A stretch of 51,154 nt of DNA from Candidatus Kaiserbacteria bacterium (GTDB lineage Bacteria > Patescibacteriota > Minisyncoccia > Phycocordibacterales > Phycocordibacteraceae). Shown one piece after another: positions 6,398 through 13,780 of the stretch. Position 1 is the stretch's first letter. Each line of letters begins with the position of its first letter. The stretch covers positions 1 to 51,154 of the forward strand of contig JACQBN010000022.1 in the NCBI GenBank assembly GCA_016194455.1, written 5' to 3'. Under the pieces are notes generated by a model. That model was not told the DNA's origin and ran no database searches. It was given only the letters and a program-made list of their open reading frames with translations. A program made the translations under genes and the position numbers.

Positions 6398-6712
6398 TTA
6401 CTTGAAGAGGCGCGGATCCCCATATGAACACGTCAAGGCACCTGGTTTTTTCACATTTGTCCGTGCATTGATGATTTTGCGAAGAACGTACCGAACTATT
6501 TCCAGCGCGTCTCCTTTTGTCCGATTCCGCGAATGGTAGTTCTCGTATTCTTTCAAAAAGCCAACGAGAAGAACGCAGACCGTTTCGGCCCTGACATTTC
6601 CTTTCCCATGGCCGGCAAGGGCTTCTACTAAGCGCTTTTGTACCGCATCAACTCTCAGGTCACGCTTGTTCTCTTCTTTAAGGTAGGGGTAGCCGGGGCT
6701 AAACTTCGACAT
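6398..6712 (-). CDS. Unknown 104-aa helical basic protein
   Basis: A 104-residue basic protein, mostly helical by composition (RVDAVQKRLVEALAGHG, AETVCVLLVGFLKEYENY, DALEIVRYVLRKIINAR), without signal or membrane segments. GGAG six bases before the ATG could be a Shine-Dalgarno site. A TATAGT hexamer lies about 40 bases upstream, in the space shared with the divergent 6787 gene. Its codons are more AT-rich than the neighbouring housekeeping genes. It ends at a good terminator and is probably monocistronic. Function not recognised. Confidence 0.6.
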   Translation of the reverse strand: MSKFSPGYPYLKEENKRDLRVDAVQKRLVEALAGHGKGNVRAETVCVLLVGFLKEYENYHSRNRTKGDALEIVRYVLRKIINARTNVKKPGALTCSYGDPRLFK

Positions 6713-6786
6713 TGGGATCTCCGTTGCGTGATTCCGTCGGTGAGCATACTATAGAGGCGGAGACGTGGCAATACGAAAGGCGTGTC

Positions 6787-7110
6787 ATGAACAACGAGAA
6801 ATCCTGCGGTTGCGCGGAGTCCTGCGGCTGTAATTGCGGCGAGAAGTTCGAGGCGGAGCTTAAGCGTCTGCTCGAGCAGATTGCGCGGGAGATCGGCCGC
6901 CCTACCATCGACTATCTGGAGACAAAGATCTTCCGCGTGTGGGTGCAGACAAAACACTATCACGACGCGCACGGATACGGCAGCTTCGCCTTCGAGGCTC
7001 CGACGCTGCTTGCGGCCGCGAAGAAATGTCTCGCGCATGCCCGCCAGGCATGCCCGAACGCGGGCTGCAGTCGCCACTGCCCCGAGTACGACAACACCGA
7101 TTTTTTCTAA
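6787..7110 (+). CDS. Small cysteine-rich protein of unknown function
   Basis: A 107-residue protein. The ATG at 6787 is chosen over the longer frame because AAAGG lies seven bases upstream and the divergent promoter occupies the sequence before it. The N-terminus carries a tight cluster of five cysteines (CGCAESCGCNCG, residues 7-18) and the C-terminus three more (ACPNAGCSRHCPEY). The middle is helical then beta (FEAELKRLLEQIAREIG, FRVWVQTKHYHDAHGYGSFAFEA). The cysteines suggest a bound metal, but no known finger pattern fits. It is followed directly by a strong terminator and is monocistronic. Confidence 0.65.
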   Translation: MNNEKSCGCAESCGCNCGEKFEAELKRLLEQIAREIGRPTIDYLETKIFRVWVQTKHYHDAHGYGSFAFEAPTLLAAAKKCLAHARQACPNAGCSRHCPEYDNTDFF

Positions 7111-7118
7111 AATAAACG

Positions 7119-7152
7119 CGGGCCGCCCTCGGGCGGCCCGTTTTCCTTCTTT
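7119..7152 (+). terminator. Rho-independent terminator after the Cys-rich gene
   Basis: Nine-bp stem CGGGCCGCC/GGCGGCCCG (7119-7127 with 7132-7140), four-base loop, then TTTTCCTTCTTT. Confidence 0.88.
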
Positions 7153-7177
7153 CAACTGCGCATCGTAGTGATGCCCG

Positions 7178-7209
7178 AGAAAGCAAAAGAGCCCGCGCCA
7201 CGGGCTCTT
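7178..7209 (-). terminator. Rho-independent terminator after the 7220-7444 gene
   Basis: Stem AAGAGCCCG paired between 7187-7195 and 7201-7209, loop of five bases, followed on the minus strand by TTTTGCTTTCTC. Confidence 0.8.
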
Positions 7210-7219
7210 CATTTTTTGA

Positions 7220-7444
7220 TCACGCTTTTCTTCTGCGCTTTCTCGATCGATACGGCATTCGTCGCGCCCCGAAGACCTTCGCGCGGGAGATGTGTCCGCT
7301 ACCTCGCAGATACTGGTGGGTGTGGAGCAGAATCGCGTCGCCAGTGGCGTTGATGACGTCTTCTTGCGTGCTTCCGCCATAGACGACGCCGAGGTCGACG
7401 CGCAGGCGCAACGTCTCTACAACAAGCGGCTTCTTTTTCGGCAT
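7220..7444 (-). CDS. Unknown 74-aa basic protein
   Basis: A 74-residue protein starting MPKKKPLVV and ending in a very basic tail (RRMPYRSRKRRRKA), consistent with nucleic-acid binding or ribosome association (inference). The middle has beta-type segments (LRLRVDLGVVYGGS, AILLHTHQYLRG). GGAAGGG occurs about 13 bases upstream, too distant for a typical Shine-Dalgarno site. A proper terminator directly after the stop supports it as a real, single-gene transcript. Confidence 0.5.
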   Translation of the reverse strand: MPKKKPLVVETLRLRVDLGVVYGGSTQEDVINATGDAILLHTHQYLRGSGHISRAKVFGARRMPYRSRKRRRKA

Positions 7445-7531
7445 GTGAGGAGTTCCCTTCCTATATCTCCGCCCAAGATGGTACTCCTAAAATCTATATT
7501 GGCTAGCTCGGCACCATGACGACAATATTTT

Positions 7532-8068
7532 TCATACCTCGAACTTATGAGCTGAAGCATTTTCAACTCCGGCTATATGCTGCTCCTTCAGCAATTTATG
7601 AGCGAGTCGAAAGATACCGTTATGAGTAACAGCAACTGCTGTTTCGTATTTAGAAGCTCTCAGCTCGTTCAAAAATTTCTCGAGGCGCGCGGTGGCGTCT
7701 TGGACTGATTCACCGCCATACGGTCGATAGTCATATGCCAATGCTTTATCAAGAGATTGTAACTCTCGACCACTTGGTATCTCGTCCCATGTTTTGCCAG
7801 CAAGAGATCCGAAATCTCTCTCCCTTAATTCTTCGCGAATAACGAGAGGTTTATTGAAGTGACTGCTGATAATTTTTGCACTTGAGAGAGATCTCTCTAA
7901 ATCCGAAGAAAATACGACTTCAATATCGCGTGGGAGATTGCGTAGACAGTCTTGTATCTCTTTGACCCCTTGCTCGTTGAGAGATTCGTTGAACTTAGTG
8001 CCCTGCAACCGATGCGTCTTATTGAAATCCGTCTGCCCATGACGCACGAGATACAAAATCTTTTTCAT
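7532..8068 (-). CDS. Histidine phosphatase family protein (phosphoglycerate-mutase-like)
   Basis: A 178-residue protein of the His phosphatase superfamily (branch 1). The RHG signature YLVRHGQTDFN near residue 6-16 carries the phosphorylated His; FSSDLERSLSSAKII gives the second Arg, ELRERDFGSLAGK the acid region, and VAVTHNGIFR the C-terminal catalytic His. CobC/GpmB-like phosphatases of this size act on small phosphoesters; the substrate is unknown. The start at 8068 (MKKILYLVRHG) is preferred; an ATG at 8077 would overlap the upstream gene by eight bases. With the preceding gene it is more AT-rich than gyrA, suggesting separate origin. Confidence 0.88.
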   Translation of the reverse strand: MKKILYLVRHGQTDFNKTHRLQGTKFNESLNEQGVKEIQDCLRNLPRDIEVVFSSDLERSLSSAKIISSHFNKPLVIREELRERDFGSLAGKTWDEIPSGRELQSLDKALAYDYRPYGGESVQDATARLEKFLNELRASKYETAVAVTHNGIFRLAHKLLKEQHIAGVENASAHKFEV

Positions 8069-8069
8069 A

Positions 8070-8609
8070 TCAAGCAATAGCTCGACCTTTGATGTAGCGA
8101 TTTTCTATATTGTCTACGATTTTAGCGTACTCGGTAGCCTTGAGAATTCCGAAGGCTTTTTCCTCAAAGGGCCTGAAGCTCTCGGGCAATATATTGATGA
8201 GGCGCGCCGCCGATTCGCTCTCTGGAAAGTCCGTGTGGTTGAGCTTCCCCAATCGAAGTAAATACCACGCGGCGATAAAGAGCGAACAAGCATACTTTTT
8301 CGTTTGTATGTAAGTCACCAGCTCCTCTTTTAGATCGCGGTCCTTGACCAACTCTAGCGTTTGATCGCAAAGTGGAATAAGCTGAGACTCACGGAACACG
8401 ACATTCGGCGAGTGCCCCCGCTTTGACAGCCATGCTGTGAACGAATCGTAATTAAAGGTTGGGTCAGGAAATGAATAATCGTCTACGAGCACCACGAGCG
8501 ACTCGCTCGACTGTCTTACTTCCTCAAGAATCTCGAGCGACAACTGGTGTTCTTCATTAATTTTCGAGTTCGTATAGATATGCGCGTATTCGATGGATAC
8601 ATCTTTCAT
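8070..8609 (-). CDS. Unknown 179-aa protein between gyrA and the histidine phosphatase gene
   Basis: A 179-residue soluble protein with an alpha/beta N-terminal part (LEILEEVRQSSESLVVLVDDYSFPDP, then FNYDSFTAWLSKRG and VVFRESQLI) and a helical C-terminal half (LKEELVTYIQTKKYACSLFIAAWYLLRLG, EEKAFGILKATEYAKIVDNI). The DDYSFPDP segment is unusual. It starts two bases after the gyrA stop and abuts the histidine phosphatase gene, so all three are co-transcribed. AT-rich codon use sets it apart from gyrA. The family is not recognised; pairing with a phosphatase could mean a small-molecule or nucleotide pathway, but this is speculation. Confidence 0.65.
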   Translation of the reverse strand: MKDVSIEYAHIYTNSKINEEHQLSLEILEEVRQSSESLVVLVDDYSFPDPTFNYDSFTAWLSKRGHSPNVVFRESQLIPLCDQTLELVKDRDLKEELVTYIQTKKYACSLFIAAWYLLRLGKLNHTDFPESESAARLINILPESFRPFEEKAFGILKATEYAKIVDNIENRYIKGRAIA

Positions 8610-8611
8610 GT

Positions 8612-11092
8612 CTAGAGTGCGACCACGGAGGCGATGGAGTCGCCGTCGCGGAGCTTCATGACGCGCACGCCCTGGGTCGCGCGGCCAAGTGCCGGGATTT
8701 CCGCGAGCGTGCAGCGGATGACCTGGCCTTTTTTAGAAATGACCACGAGCTCCTCTTCTTTCAAATCGCCGGAGACGACTTTCGCGCCGATGATCTCGCC
8801 GGTCTTCGCGGTTACCGCCGCAGTCTTGATGCCGGAGCCGCCGCGGCCCTGGATCTTATATTCATCAATCTCGGTCCGTTTGCCGTAACCCTTGCTCATG
8901 ATGACGAGGAGCGAGGTGCTCTTCTCTCCGGCAGAAATAATTTCCGCGGAAACTACCTCGTCACCTTTCTTCACACGAATACCGCGGACTCCGCCCGCGG
9001 TGCGGCCCATCTGCCGCACGTCGCTCTCGTCGAAGCGGATGGACTGCCCCTTCTTGGAGACAATCGAGACCGAGTCGCCCTCGGCGGCCGTCTGCGCCGC
9101 CACCAGCTTGTCCTCACCCCTGAGGTTGATGGCGATGATGCCCGAGGGGCGCACATCGGCGAAGGATTTCGCCGCGACCCGCTTCACCACGCCCTCTTTG
9201 GTAACAAAGACGATAGAGAGCGCTTCCCAGGCGGCGCCCTTGGTGACGGGCAGGATGCTCGTCACCTTCTCCTCGGCGGCCAAGGGGAGGAAGTTCATAA
9301 TGCTCTTGCCCTTGGTCGCACGCTTCCCTTCTGGCAGGTCGTACATCTTAAGTTGATACGCCTTGCCGAAGTCGGTGAAGAATAGCAGATCCGCGTGCGC
9401 TGACGCCCCGACGAGGTGCGTGACGACGTCCTCCTCCTTGGTAGCGATATCCACGACGCCGATGCCGCCGCGCTTCTGGCGGCGATACTCGCTCGGGTTC
9501 GTGCGCTTGACGTAGCCGCCCGCGGTCAAGACGAGCACGCTCTCTTCGTCCGGCACCAAGTCCTCGGCCGACATATTCTTGACACCGCCCTTGACTATCG
9601 TGGTGCGACGATCGTCGCCGTACTTCTCACCGATCTGTTCCAGCTCGCTCCGCACCACCGCGAGAATCTTCTTAGCCGAGGAGAGGATGTCCTTCAGCTT
9701 TTTTATCAATACCTGCACTTCTGCGAGCTCGTTCTCTATCTTTTTGCGCTCTAAGCCCGCGAGCTTCGCGAGCCGCATCTCGAGAATCGCGGCGGCCTGG
9801 AGCTCCGAGAAGCCGAACTTCTTCTGGAGTGCCCCGGAGGCGGCCGGTACATCCACCGCTTTCTTGATAAGCGCGATGACTTCGTCAATGTGATCGAGCG
9901 CTTTCGAGAGACCGAAGAGAATATGCTCGCGCGCCTCCGCCTGCGTGAGGTCAAACTCGGTTCGGCGCTTCACCACCTCTCGGCGATGTTCGATAAAGTG
10001 CTCGAGCATCGCTTTGAGCGACAGTGTCTGGGGCACCCCGTCTACGAGAGCGAGCATGTTGTAGTGGAAGGTGCTCTCGAGCTCGGTGTGCTTATAGAGA
10101 TTATTCAAAACGGCTTGCGGGTGCGCCGTGTTCTTCAATTCAACGACGATGCGGATGTCGCCGGCGGCGGATTCGTCGCGCAGGTCGCGGATGCCCTCAA
10201 GTTTCTTGGCTTGCACTAGTTCCGCGATGCGGATGATAAGCTCCGCTTTATTTACCCGATACGGGATGGAGGTGATGACGATCCGCGTGTCCTTTTTGCC
10301 ATCATCAATAATCTCCGCTTCGCCGCGCACCACGACTGGCCCCTTACCGGAGCCGTACACGTGCTTGATATCGCTCTGATTGAAGGCGACCGCGCCCAAG
10401 GGGAAATCAGGACCCTTCACGAACTCCAAGAGGTCATCGGTGGTCGCCTCCGGGTTTTCTATCAGATGGATGGTCGCGGCCGCGACTTCGCGCAGATTGT
10501 GCGGGGGGATGTTGGTCGCCATCCCGACCGCGATGCCAAGCGTACCATTAAGGAGGAGATTCGGGACGGCGGAAGGGAGCACGGTGGGCTCCTCCTTGGT
10601 CGCGTCGTAGTTGGGCGCCATTTTCACCGTCTCCTTCTCGAGATCGCGCAGCATCTCCTCGGCGACTCGCGACATCTTGGCTTCGGTATAGCGGTAGGCC
10701 GCGGCGCCGTCGCCGTCGATAGAACCGAAATTTCCCTGCCCGAGCACGAGCGGATAGCGGGTGGAGAAGTCCTGCGCCATCTTCACCAAAGAATCGTAGA
10801 CGGCAACCTCGCCGTGCGGGTGATACTTCGCGATGACGTCGCCCACGACGGCTGCGGACTTCTTAAATTTTGCAGTCGGGGTGAGGCCGTTCTCGCGCAT
10901 CGAGAAAAGCACGCGCCGGTGGACCGGCTTCAAGCCGTCGCGCACATCCGGCAAGGCGCGCGCGGTGATCACGCTCATCGCGTAATCGAGATAGGAGGAG
11001 CGCATCTCAGCGACGATGGGCTGGTCAATCACGTTCGCGGCGACTCCGGGAGCCGCCGCGCCTTCTGCTTTTTCTGCCTTGCCGCGCGCCAT
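8612..11092 (-). CDS. gyrA: DNA gyrase subunit A
   Basis: An 826-residue type IIA topoisomerase A subunit: winged-helix/tower domains with the catalytic Tyr135 in [11 protein letters not shown], the YHPHGE...AVYD region, and six C-terminal beta-pinwheel repeats from about residue 510. The GyrA box, normally QRRGGKG, reads QKRGGIG, so wrapping activity may be altered. At the position of E. coli Asp82-Ser83 the protein has Glu-Val (Asp87 is kept). It introduces negative supercoils together with GyrB, which is not in the window; ParC is the alternative call, but length and pinwheel favour GyrA. It lies in an operon: MBL protein, membrane protein, gyrA, unknown, phosphatase. Confidence 0.95.
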   Translation of the reverse strand: MARGKAEKAEGAAAPGVAANVIDQPIVAEMRSSYLDYAMSVITARALPDVRDGLKPVHRRVLFSMRENGLTPTAKFKKSAAVVGDVIAKYHPHGEVAVYDSLVKMAQDFSTRYPLVLGQGNFGSIDGDGAAAYRYTEAKMSRVAEEMLRDLEKETVKMAPNYDATKEEPTVLPSAVPNLLLNGTLGIAVGMATNIPPHNLREVAAATIHLIENPEATTDDLLEFVKGPDFPLGAVAFNQSDIKHVYGSGKGPVVVRGEAEIIDDGKKDTRIVITSIPYRVNKAELIIRIAELVQAKKLEGIRDLRDESAAGDIRIVVELKNTAHPQAVLNNLYKHTELESTFHYNMLALVDGVPQTLSLKAMLEHFIEHRREVVKRRTEFDLTQAEAREHILFGLSKALDHIDEVIALIKKAVDVPAASGALQKKFGFSELQAAAILEMRLAKLAGLERKKIENELAEVQVLIKKLKDILSSAKKILAVVRSELEQIGEKYGDDRRTTIVKGGVKNMSAEDLVPDEESVLVLTAGGYVKRTNPSEYRRQKRGGIGVVDIATKEEDVVTHLVGASAHADLLFFTDFGKAYQLKMYDLPEGKRATKGKSIMNFLPLAAEEKVTSILPVTKGAAWEALSIVFVTKEGVVKRVAAKSFADVRPSGIIAINLRGEDKLVAAQTAAEGDSVSIVSKKGQSIRFDESDVRQMGRTAGGVRGIRVKKGDEVVSAEIISAGEKSTSLLVIMSKGYGKRTEIDEYKIQGRGGSGIKTAAVTAKTGEIIGAKVVSGDLKEEELVVISKKGQVIRCTLAEIPALGRATQGVRVMKLRDGDSIASVVAL

Positions 11093-11107
11093 GATGGGTG
11101 GTGAGGA

Positions 11108-11455
11108 TTAGAACGGAATAAGCGTCTGTTCCGCCTTCGGCGTCAGAGTTGAGGAGGCCGCGTCTACGATCTGAATCGTGGCCGGCGCACCGGCGGCAGG
11201 AATTGCGGCGGCAGCGCCCGCAACGCCGTAGTCGCTCGCCCCGGTCGCCGCTGCGGCGACCGGGGCGCCCTCTGCCCCCGTGCTCTCGGCAAAGTTCGCC
11301 CCCTGGATCGCGAATGCCCCGCCCGCGAAGGCGCCGAAGAACCAGATGAGCCCGACGATCGCCGCGCCCGCGGCCGCGATGCCAAACGCGACCTGCTTGC
11401 GGATGTGGTGCGGCTGTGCTTTGATGCGATCGATGTGGTCAGCAAGAGTCTTCAT
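11108..11455 (-). CDS. Unknown Ala-rich single-pass membrane protein
   Basis: A 115-residue protein: basic N-terminus (MKTLADHIDRIKAQPHHIRKQ) followed by one membrane helix (VAFGIAAAGAAIVGLIWFFGAFAG, about 22-45) and an Ala/Gly/Pro-rich tail of low complexity. The N-terminus is probably cytoplasmic and the tail outside. It overlaps the upstream MBL gene by four bases (ATGA) and precedes gyrA by 15 bases, so it is translated from the same message. The family is not recognised; similar short anchored proteins are common in CPR genomes. Confidence 0.65.
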   Translation of the reverse strand: MKTLADHIDRIKAQPHHIRKQVAFGIAAAGAAIVGLIWFFGAFAGGAFAIQGANFAESTGAEGAPVAAAATGASDYGVAGAAAAIPAAGAPATIQIVDAASSTLTPKAEQTLIPF

Positions 11456-12081
11456 GGCTTTATGACTAGTATAGCACCGTCGCGGGTCGCAACGTCTTTC
11501 TTCTTTAATGTCAACTTGTCGGTGGTCTCGGGCGTCTCGCCCTCCTGCTTGAGGAATGCCGCGAGCGACTTGGGGTCGTAGTGCATCGGGATGATGACTT
11601 TCGGTTCGAGTGCAAGCGTGAGCGCGTGCGCGTCGCCCACGGAGAGGACTCCCTCACCCCCAACCGGCACGAAGAGAATGTCTATCTCGCCCATGCCCTC
11701 GCGCGCCTCCTTGGAGAGCTCCTTATCGGAGAGCGCGCCGAAATGAACAAGCGTCATGTCCTCAAGGTTTACCGAGTAGATTGTATTAACTGCACTCTCC
11801 TCTCCCTTCGCGAGCCCGTATTTAGAACTGGAAAGGAAGCCCTGGATCGTGACGCCGCCGTGCTCATACTCGCCCGGGCCCGTAATCGCGAAGGGCTTTT
11901 TGTCGCCATACGTTACCTCGTCAACGCCGTTGAAGTCGGGATGATTGCGCGAAACGAGCGCGATATCGGCACCGAAGCGCACGGCGGGCAGGCTGCTTGC
12001 CTTGCTCACGGGGTCGAAGACGAGCGTCAGATCCCCGAACGTCACCTTGAAGCACTGGCCGCCGTGGTAGGTGATAACCAT
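11452..12081 (-). CDS. MBL-fold metallo-hydrolase-like protein with altered metal motif
   Basis: A 209-residue protein of the metallo-beta-lactamase fold (Lactamase_B_3 / UPF0173-like): strand-rich start MVITYHGGQCFKVTFGDLTLVFDPVSK, then DIALVSRNHPDFNGVD where the family has HxHxDH, FAITGPGEYEHGGVTIQGF, and PKVIIPMHYDPKSLAAFL near the C-terminus. The first motif retains one His and one Asp but loses the Asp-His pair (Phe-Asn instead), so full two-metal catalysis is doubtful. It is the first gene of the gyrA operon. TGGTACACT ends seven bases before the ATG, predicting a leaderless mRNA. Confidence 0.85.
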   Translation of the reverse strand: MVITYHGGQCFKVTFGDLTLVFDPVSKASSLPAVRFGADIALVSRNHPDFNGVDEVTYGDKKPFAITGPGEYEHGGVTIQGFLSSSKYGLAKGEESAVNTIYSVNLEDMTLVHFGALSDKELSKEAREGMGEIDILFVPVGGEGVLSVGDAHALTLALEPKVIIPMHYDPKSLAAFLKQEGETPETTDKLTLKKKDVATRDGAILVIKP

Positions 12082-12088
12082 TGTGGAT

Positions 12089-12094
12089 AGTGTA
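12089..12094 (-). promoter_or_regulatory. -10 element of the MBL-gyrA operon
   Basis: TGGTACACT on the minus strand; the hexamer ends 7 bases before the ATG at 12081. Confidence 0.55.
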
Positions 12095-12127
12095 CCAAAT
12101 TTCCGCCTATTATGCTAGCGTTAAGGG

Positions 12128-12280
12128 GTACTCATAAGCTAAAAACTATGGAAGAAAGAAGTTAGCTTGGTGACAGCGAAACAGTTCTTCGAAAGCCCGA
12201 GGGGGTTGTTCGGAGCGAATTAGAGATTTAGATTCAACGAGGCAACACCCCGCGCGGCTCCGCCGCGCGGGGTTGTTCGT
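12128..12280 (+). ncRNA. Candidate small structured RNA
   Basis: About 150 bases without a convincing gene, lying between a TGCTAGCGT extended -10-like element (hexamer 12116-12121) and a very strong GC-rich hairpin. Within it, AAGCTAA and TTAGCTT can pair (about 12137-12143 with 12162-12168), and other short complementary stretches exist. Only tiny frames (5 and 17 codons) are present. It does not look like tmRNA (no T-arm), RNase P RNA (too short) or SRP RNA (no GGAA tetraloop domain). It could also be an untranslated leader that terminates early. Confidence 0.35.
12247..12280 (+). terminator. Strong hairpin, probable terminator of the candidate small RNA
   Basis: Twelve-bp perfect GC-rich stem (12247-12258 with 12262-12273), three-base loop, extended past a bulge, then GTTGTTCGT. 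The U-run is modest. Confidence 0.6.
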
Positions 12281-12286
12281 GCACGC

Positions 12287-12316
12287 TTGACAAGAAAGGG
12301 CAGGGTATGATAGGCT
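12287..12316 (+). promoter_or_regulatory. Promoter of the 33-aa peptide gene
   Basis: Consensus -35 TTGACA (12287-12292), then TGATAGGCT with hexamer TAGGCT at 12311-12316 (spacer 18). An overlapping TATGAT (12306-12311) has only a 13-base spacer and is less likely. Confidence 0.55.
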
Positions 12317-12378
12317 CTCCCGTGGACCGAGGGGTACGCATTGTGCTTATTCTGGTGTCCTTTATGGAAGGAAGCCAC

Positions 12379-12480
12379 ATGAAGAAATCGAACCTTTTGC
12401 TTAGGAATGACCCTCATCCGGTTCCAACTTCGATCGACACCGCCGCTACCAACTACAACGCCGGCGGCGCCGCGGTCTGA
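12379..12480 (+). CDS. Small 33-aa peptide of unknown function
   Basis: The ATG at 12379 is preceded by GGAAGGAAG, one of the best Shine-Dalgarno sites in the window, and the frame ends with TGA at 12478-12480. The peptide is soluble, begins MKKSNLLLRNDPHPVPTS and ends NYNAGGAAV, with no membrane segment or cysteine. It has a consensus promoter 70 bases upstream and its own terminator 30 bases downstream, so it is an isolated transcription unit. This arrangement is the main evidence that it is real. A leader-plus-core peptide is conceivable given the Gly-Gly near the end, but no modification enzyme is nearby. Confidence 0.55.
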   Translation: MKKSNLLLRNDPHPVPTSIDTAATNYNAGGAAV

Positions 12481-12510
12481 CAGCCGATCGGCAGCTTCAA
12501 CCCCTAACCC

Positions 12511-12545
12511 GGCCCTCCCATCGCGGAGGGCCTTTTCATTTTCCT
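12511..12545 (+). terminator. Rho-independent terminator after the 33-aa peptide gene
   Basis: Eight-bp stem GGCCCTCC/GGAGGGCC (12511-12518 with 12525-12532), six-base loop, then TTTTCATTTTCC. Confidence 0.88.
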
Positions 12546-12555
12546 TCCCTTGTGC

Positions 12556-12561
12556 TAGAGT
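12556..12561 (+). promoter_or_regulatory. -10 element upstream of the S1 gene
   Basis: TGTGCTAGAGT; the hexamer TAGAGT is 95 bases before the S1 ATG at 12657. The same TGCTAGAGT occurs at rpsU and rnr. It implies a leader of about 90 bases, which may carry S1 autoregulation (inference). Confidence 0.5.
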
Positions 12562-12656
12562 CGGCGAGTCAGCGTGTGGGAGAAGTAGGAAGGCGCTAAC
12601 CCTTGAACCGAAAGGCTCAAGTACCCTTCGCGAAAATCCGCACGGCTTTTATATTC

Positions 12657-13778
12657 ATGAGTGAAGAAGTGAAGGAAAAGAAGGTACCGCTGCCGGCCAT
12701 CGTGCTTGACCCGAACCACTCGATGGCTGCGCTCGTGGCGGGCATCCCGACGCCACCCAAGACCGGTGATTTGCTTGAGGGCACCATCATCGCGATCAAT
12801 CGCGGGCGCGTCTATATTGACCTGCCGCCTTTTGGCACCGGGCTCATCTACGGCCGCGAGTACCTCAACGCCGCGGACGTGCTCCGCAAGGCGAACCCCG
12901 GCGATTCCATCAGCGCGAAGGTCGTGGACCCCGCCGGCCGCGAGGGCTACATCGAGCTGTCGCTTAAGGAGGCGCGCCAGGCGGCCATCTGGGGCGAGGC
13001 CGAACAGGCGATTGTTGCGCAGACCTCGTACACTCTCATTGTCGAGGAGGCGAACAAGGGCGGGCTTATCCTCTCGTGGCAGGGCATCCCTGGCTTTCTC
13101 CCAGCCTCGCAGCTCGCGAAGGAGCATTACCCGCGCGTCGCCGACGGCGATAAGGAAAAGATCCTCGGCGAACTCATGAAGCTTGTGGGCCACCCGCTCA
13201 CGGTCCGGATCATCACCGCGGACGCGAAAGAGGGCAAGCTTATTTTCTCGGAGAGGAGCGGCAATGAGGAAGAGGAGAAGACGGCGCTCATTGATAAGTA
13301 CCAGGTGGGTGACGTGCTTGAGGGTGAAGTTACCGGCATCGTAGACTTTGGCGTCTTCGTGCGGGTCGAGCCCGGGCTCGAGGGGCTAGTGCATATCAGC
13401 GAGCTCGATTGGGGCCTCGTGGAGGATCCGCACGCGCTCTTCGTTGTGGGCGATACGGTGAAAGTCAAGGTGATTGAGGTCAAAGACGACAAGATCTCCC
13501 TCTCCGTCAAAGCGCTCCAGGAGAATCCCTGGCACACGGCCGGGGAGCGCTACGCCAAAGACCAAGAAGTGCCGGGCGTCATCATCAAGTACAACAAGCA
13601 CGGCGCGCTTGCGTCCATCGAAGAGGGTGTAGCGGGCCTCGTGCACGTCTCCGAGTTCGCCTCGCCGCAAGAGCTCCGCGATACCCTCGAGCTCGGTAAA
13701 ACCTACCCCTTTAAGATTACGCTCTTCGAACCGAAAGAGCAGCGCATGACGCTGTCCTACGTTGGCAAGAGGAAATAA
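12657..13778 (+). CDS. rpsA: Ribosomal protein S1-like, four S1 domains
   Basis: A 373-residue RNA-binding protein with four S1 (OB-fold) repeats: about 38-105 (GDLLEGTIIAINRGRVYIDL), 120-190 (degenerate, GLILSWQGIPGFLPASQL), 210-280 (GDVLEGEVTGIVDFGVFVRV...GLVHISEL) and 295-365 (HGALASIEEGVAGLVHVSEF). Proteobacterial S1 has six; four-domain forms occur in Gram-positives and CPR. It helps bind mRNA to the 30S subunit. The start at 12657 (MSEEVKEKK) is chosen because the longer frame uses a TTG and non-conserved residues. Many neighbours have leaderless mRNAs, which need S1 less. It converges with pth, leaving two bases between stops. Confidence 0.9.
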   Translation: MSEEVKEKKVPLPAIVLDPNHSMAALVAGIPTPPKTGDLLEGTIIAINRGRVYIDLPPFGTGLIYGREYLNAADVLRKANPGDSISAKVVDPAGREGYIELSLKEARQAAIWGEAEQAIVAQTSYTLIVEEANKGGLILSWQGIPGFLPASQLAKEHYPRVADGDKEKILGELMKLVGHPLTVRIITADAKEGKLIFSERSGNEEEEKTALIDKYQVGDVLEGEVTGIVDFGVFVRVEPGLEGLVHISELDWGLVEDPHALFVVGDTVKVKVIEVKDDKISLSVKALQENPWHTAGERYAKDQEVPGVIIKYNKHGALASIEEGVAGLVHVSEFASPQELRDTLELGKTYPFKITLFEPKEQRMTLSYVGKRK

Positions 13779-13780
13779 AG

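Noticed and set aside
12351-12381. GTGTCC...GGAAGGAAGC resembling the conserved domain of SRP RNA
   Set aside because: The flanking bases do not form the symmetric loop or GGAA tetraloop; the sequence is better explained as Shine-Dalgarno plus start of the 33-aa gene.
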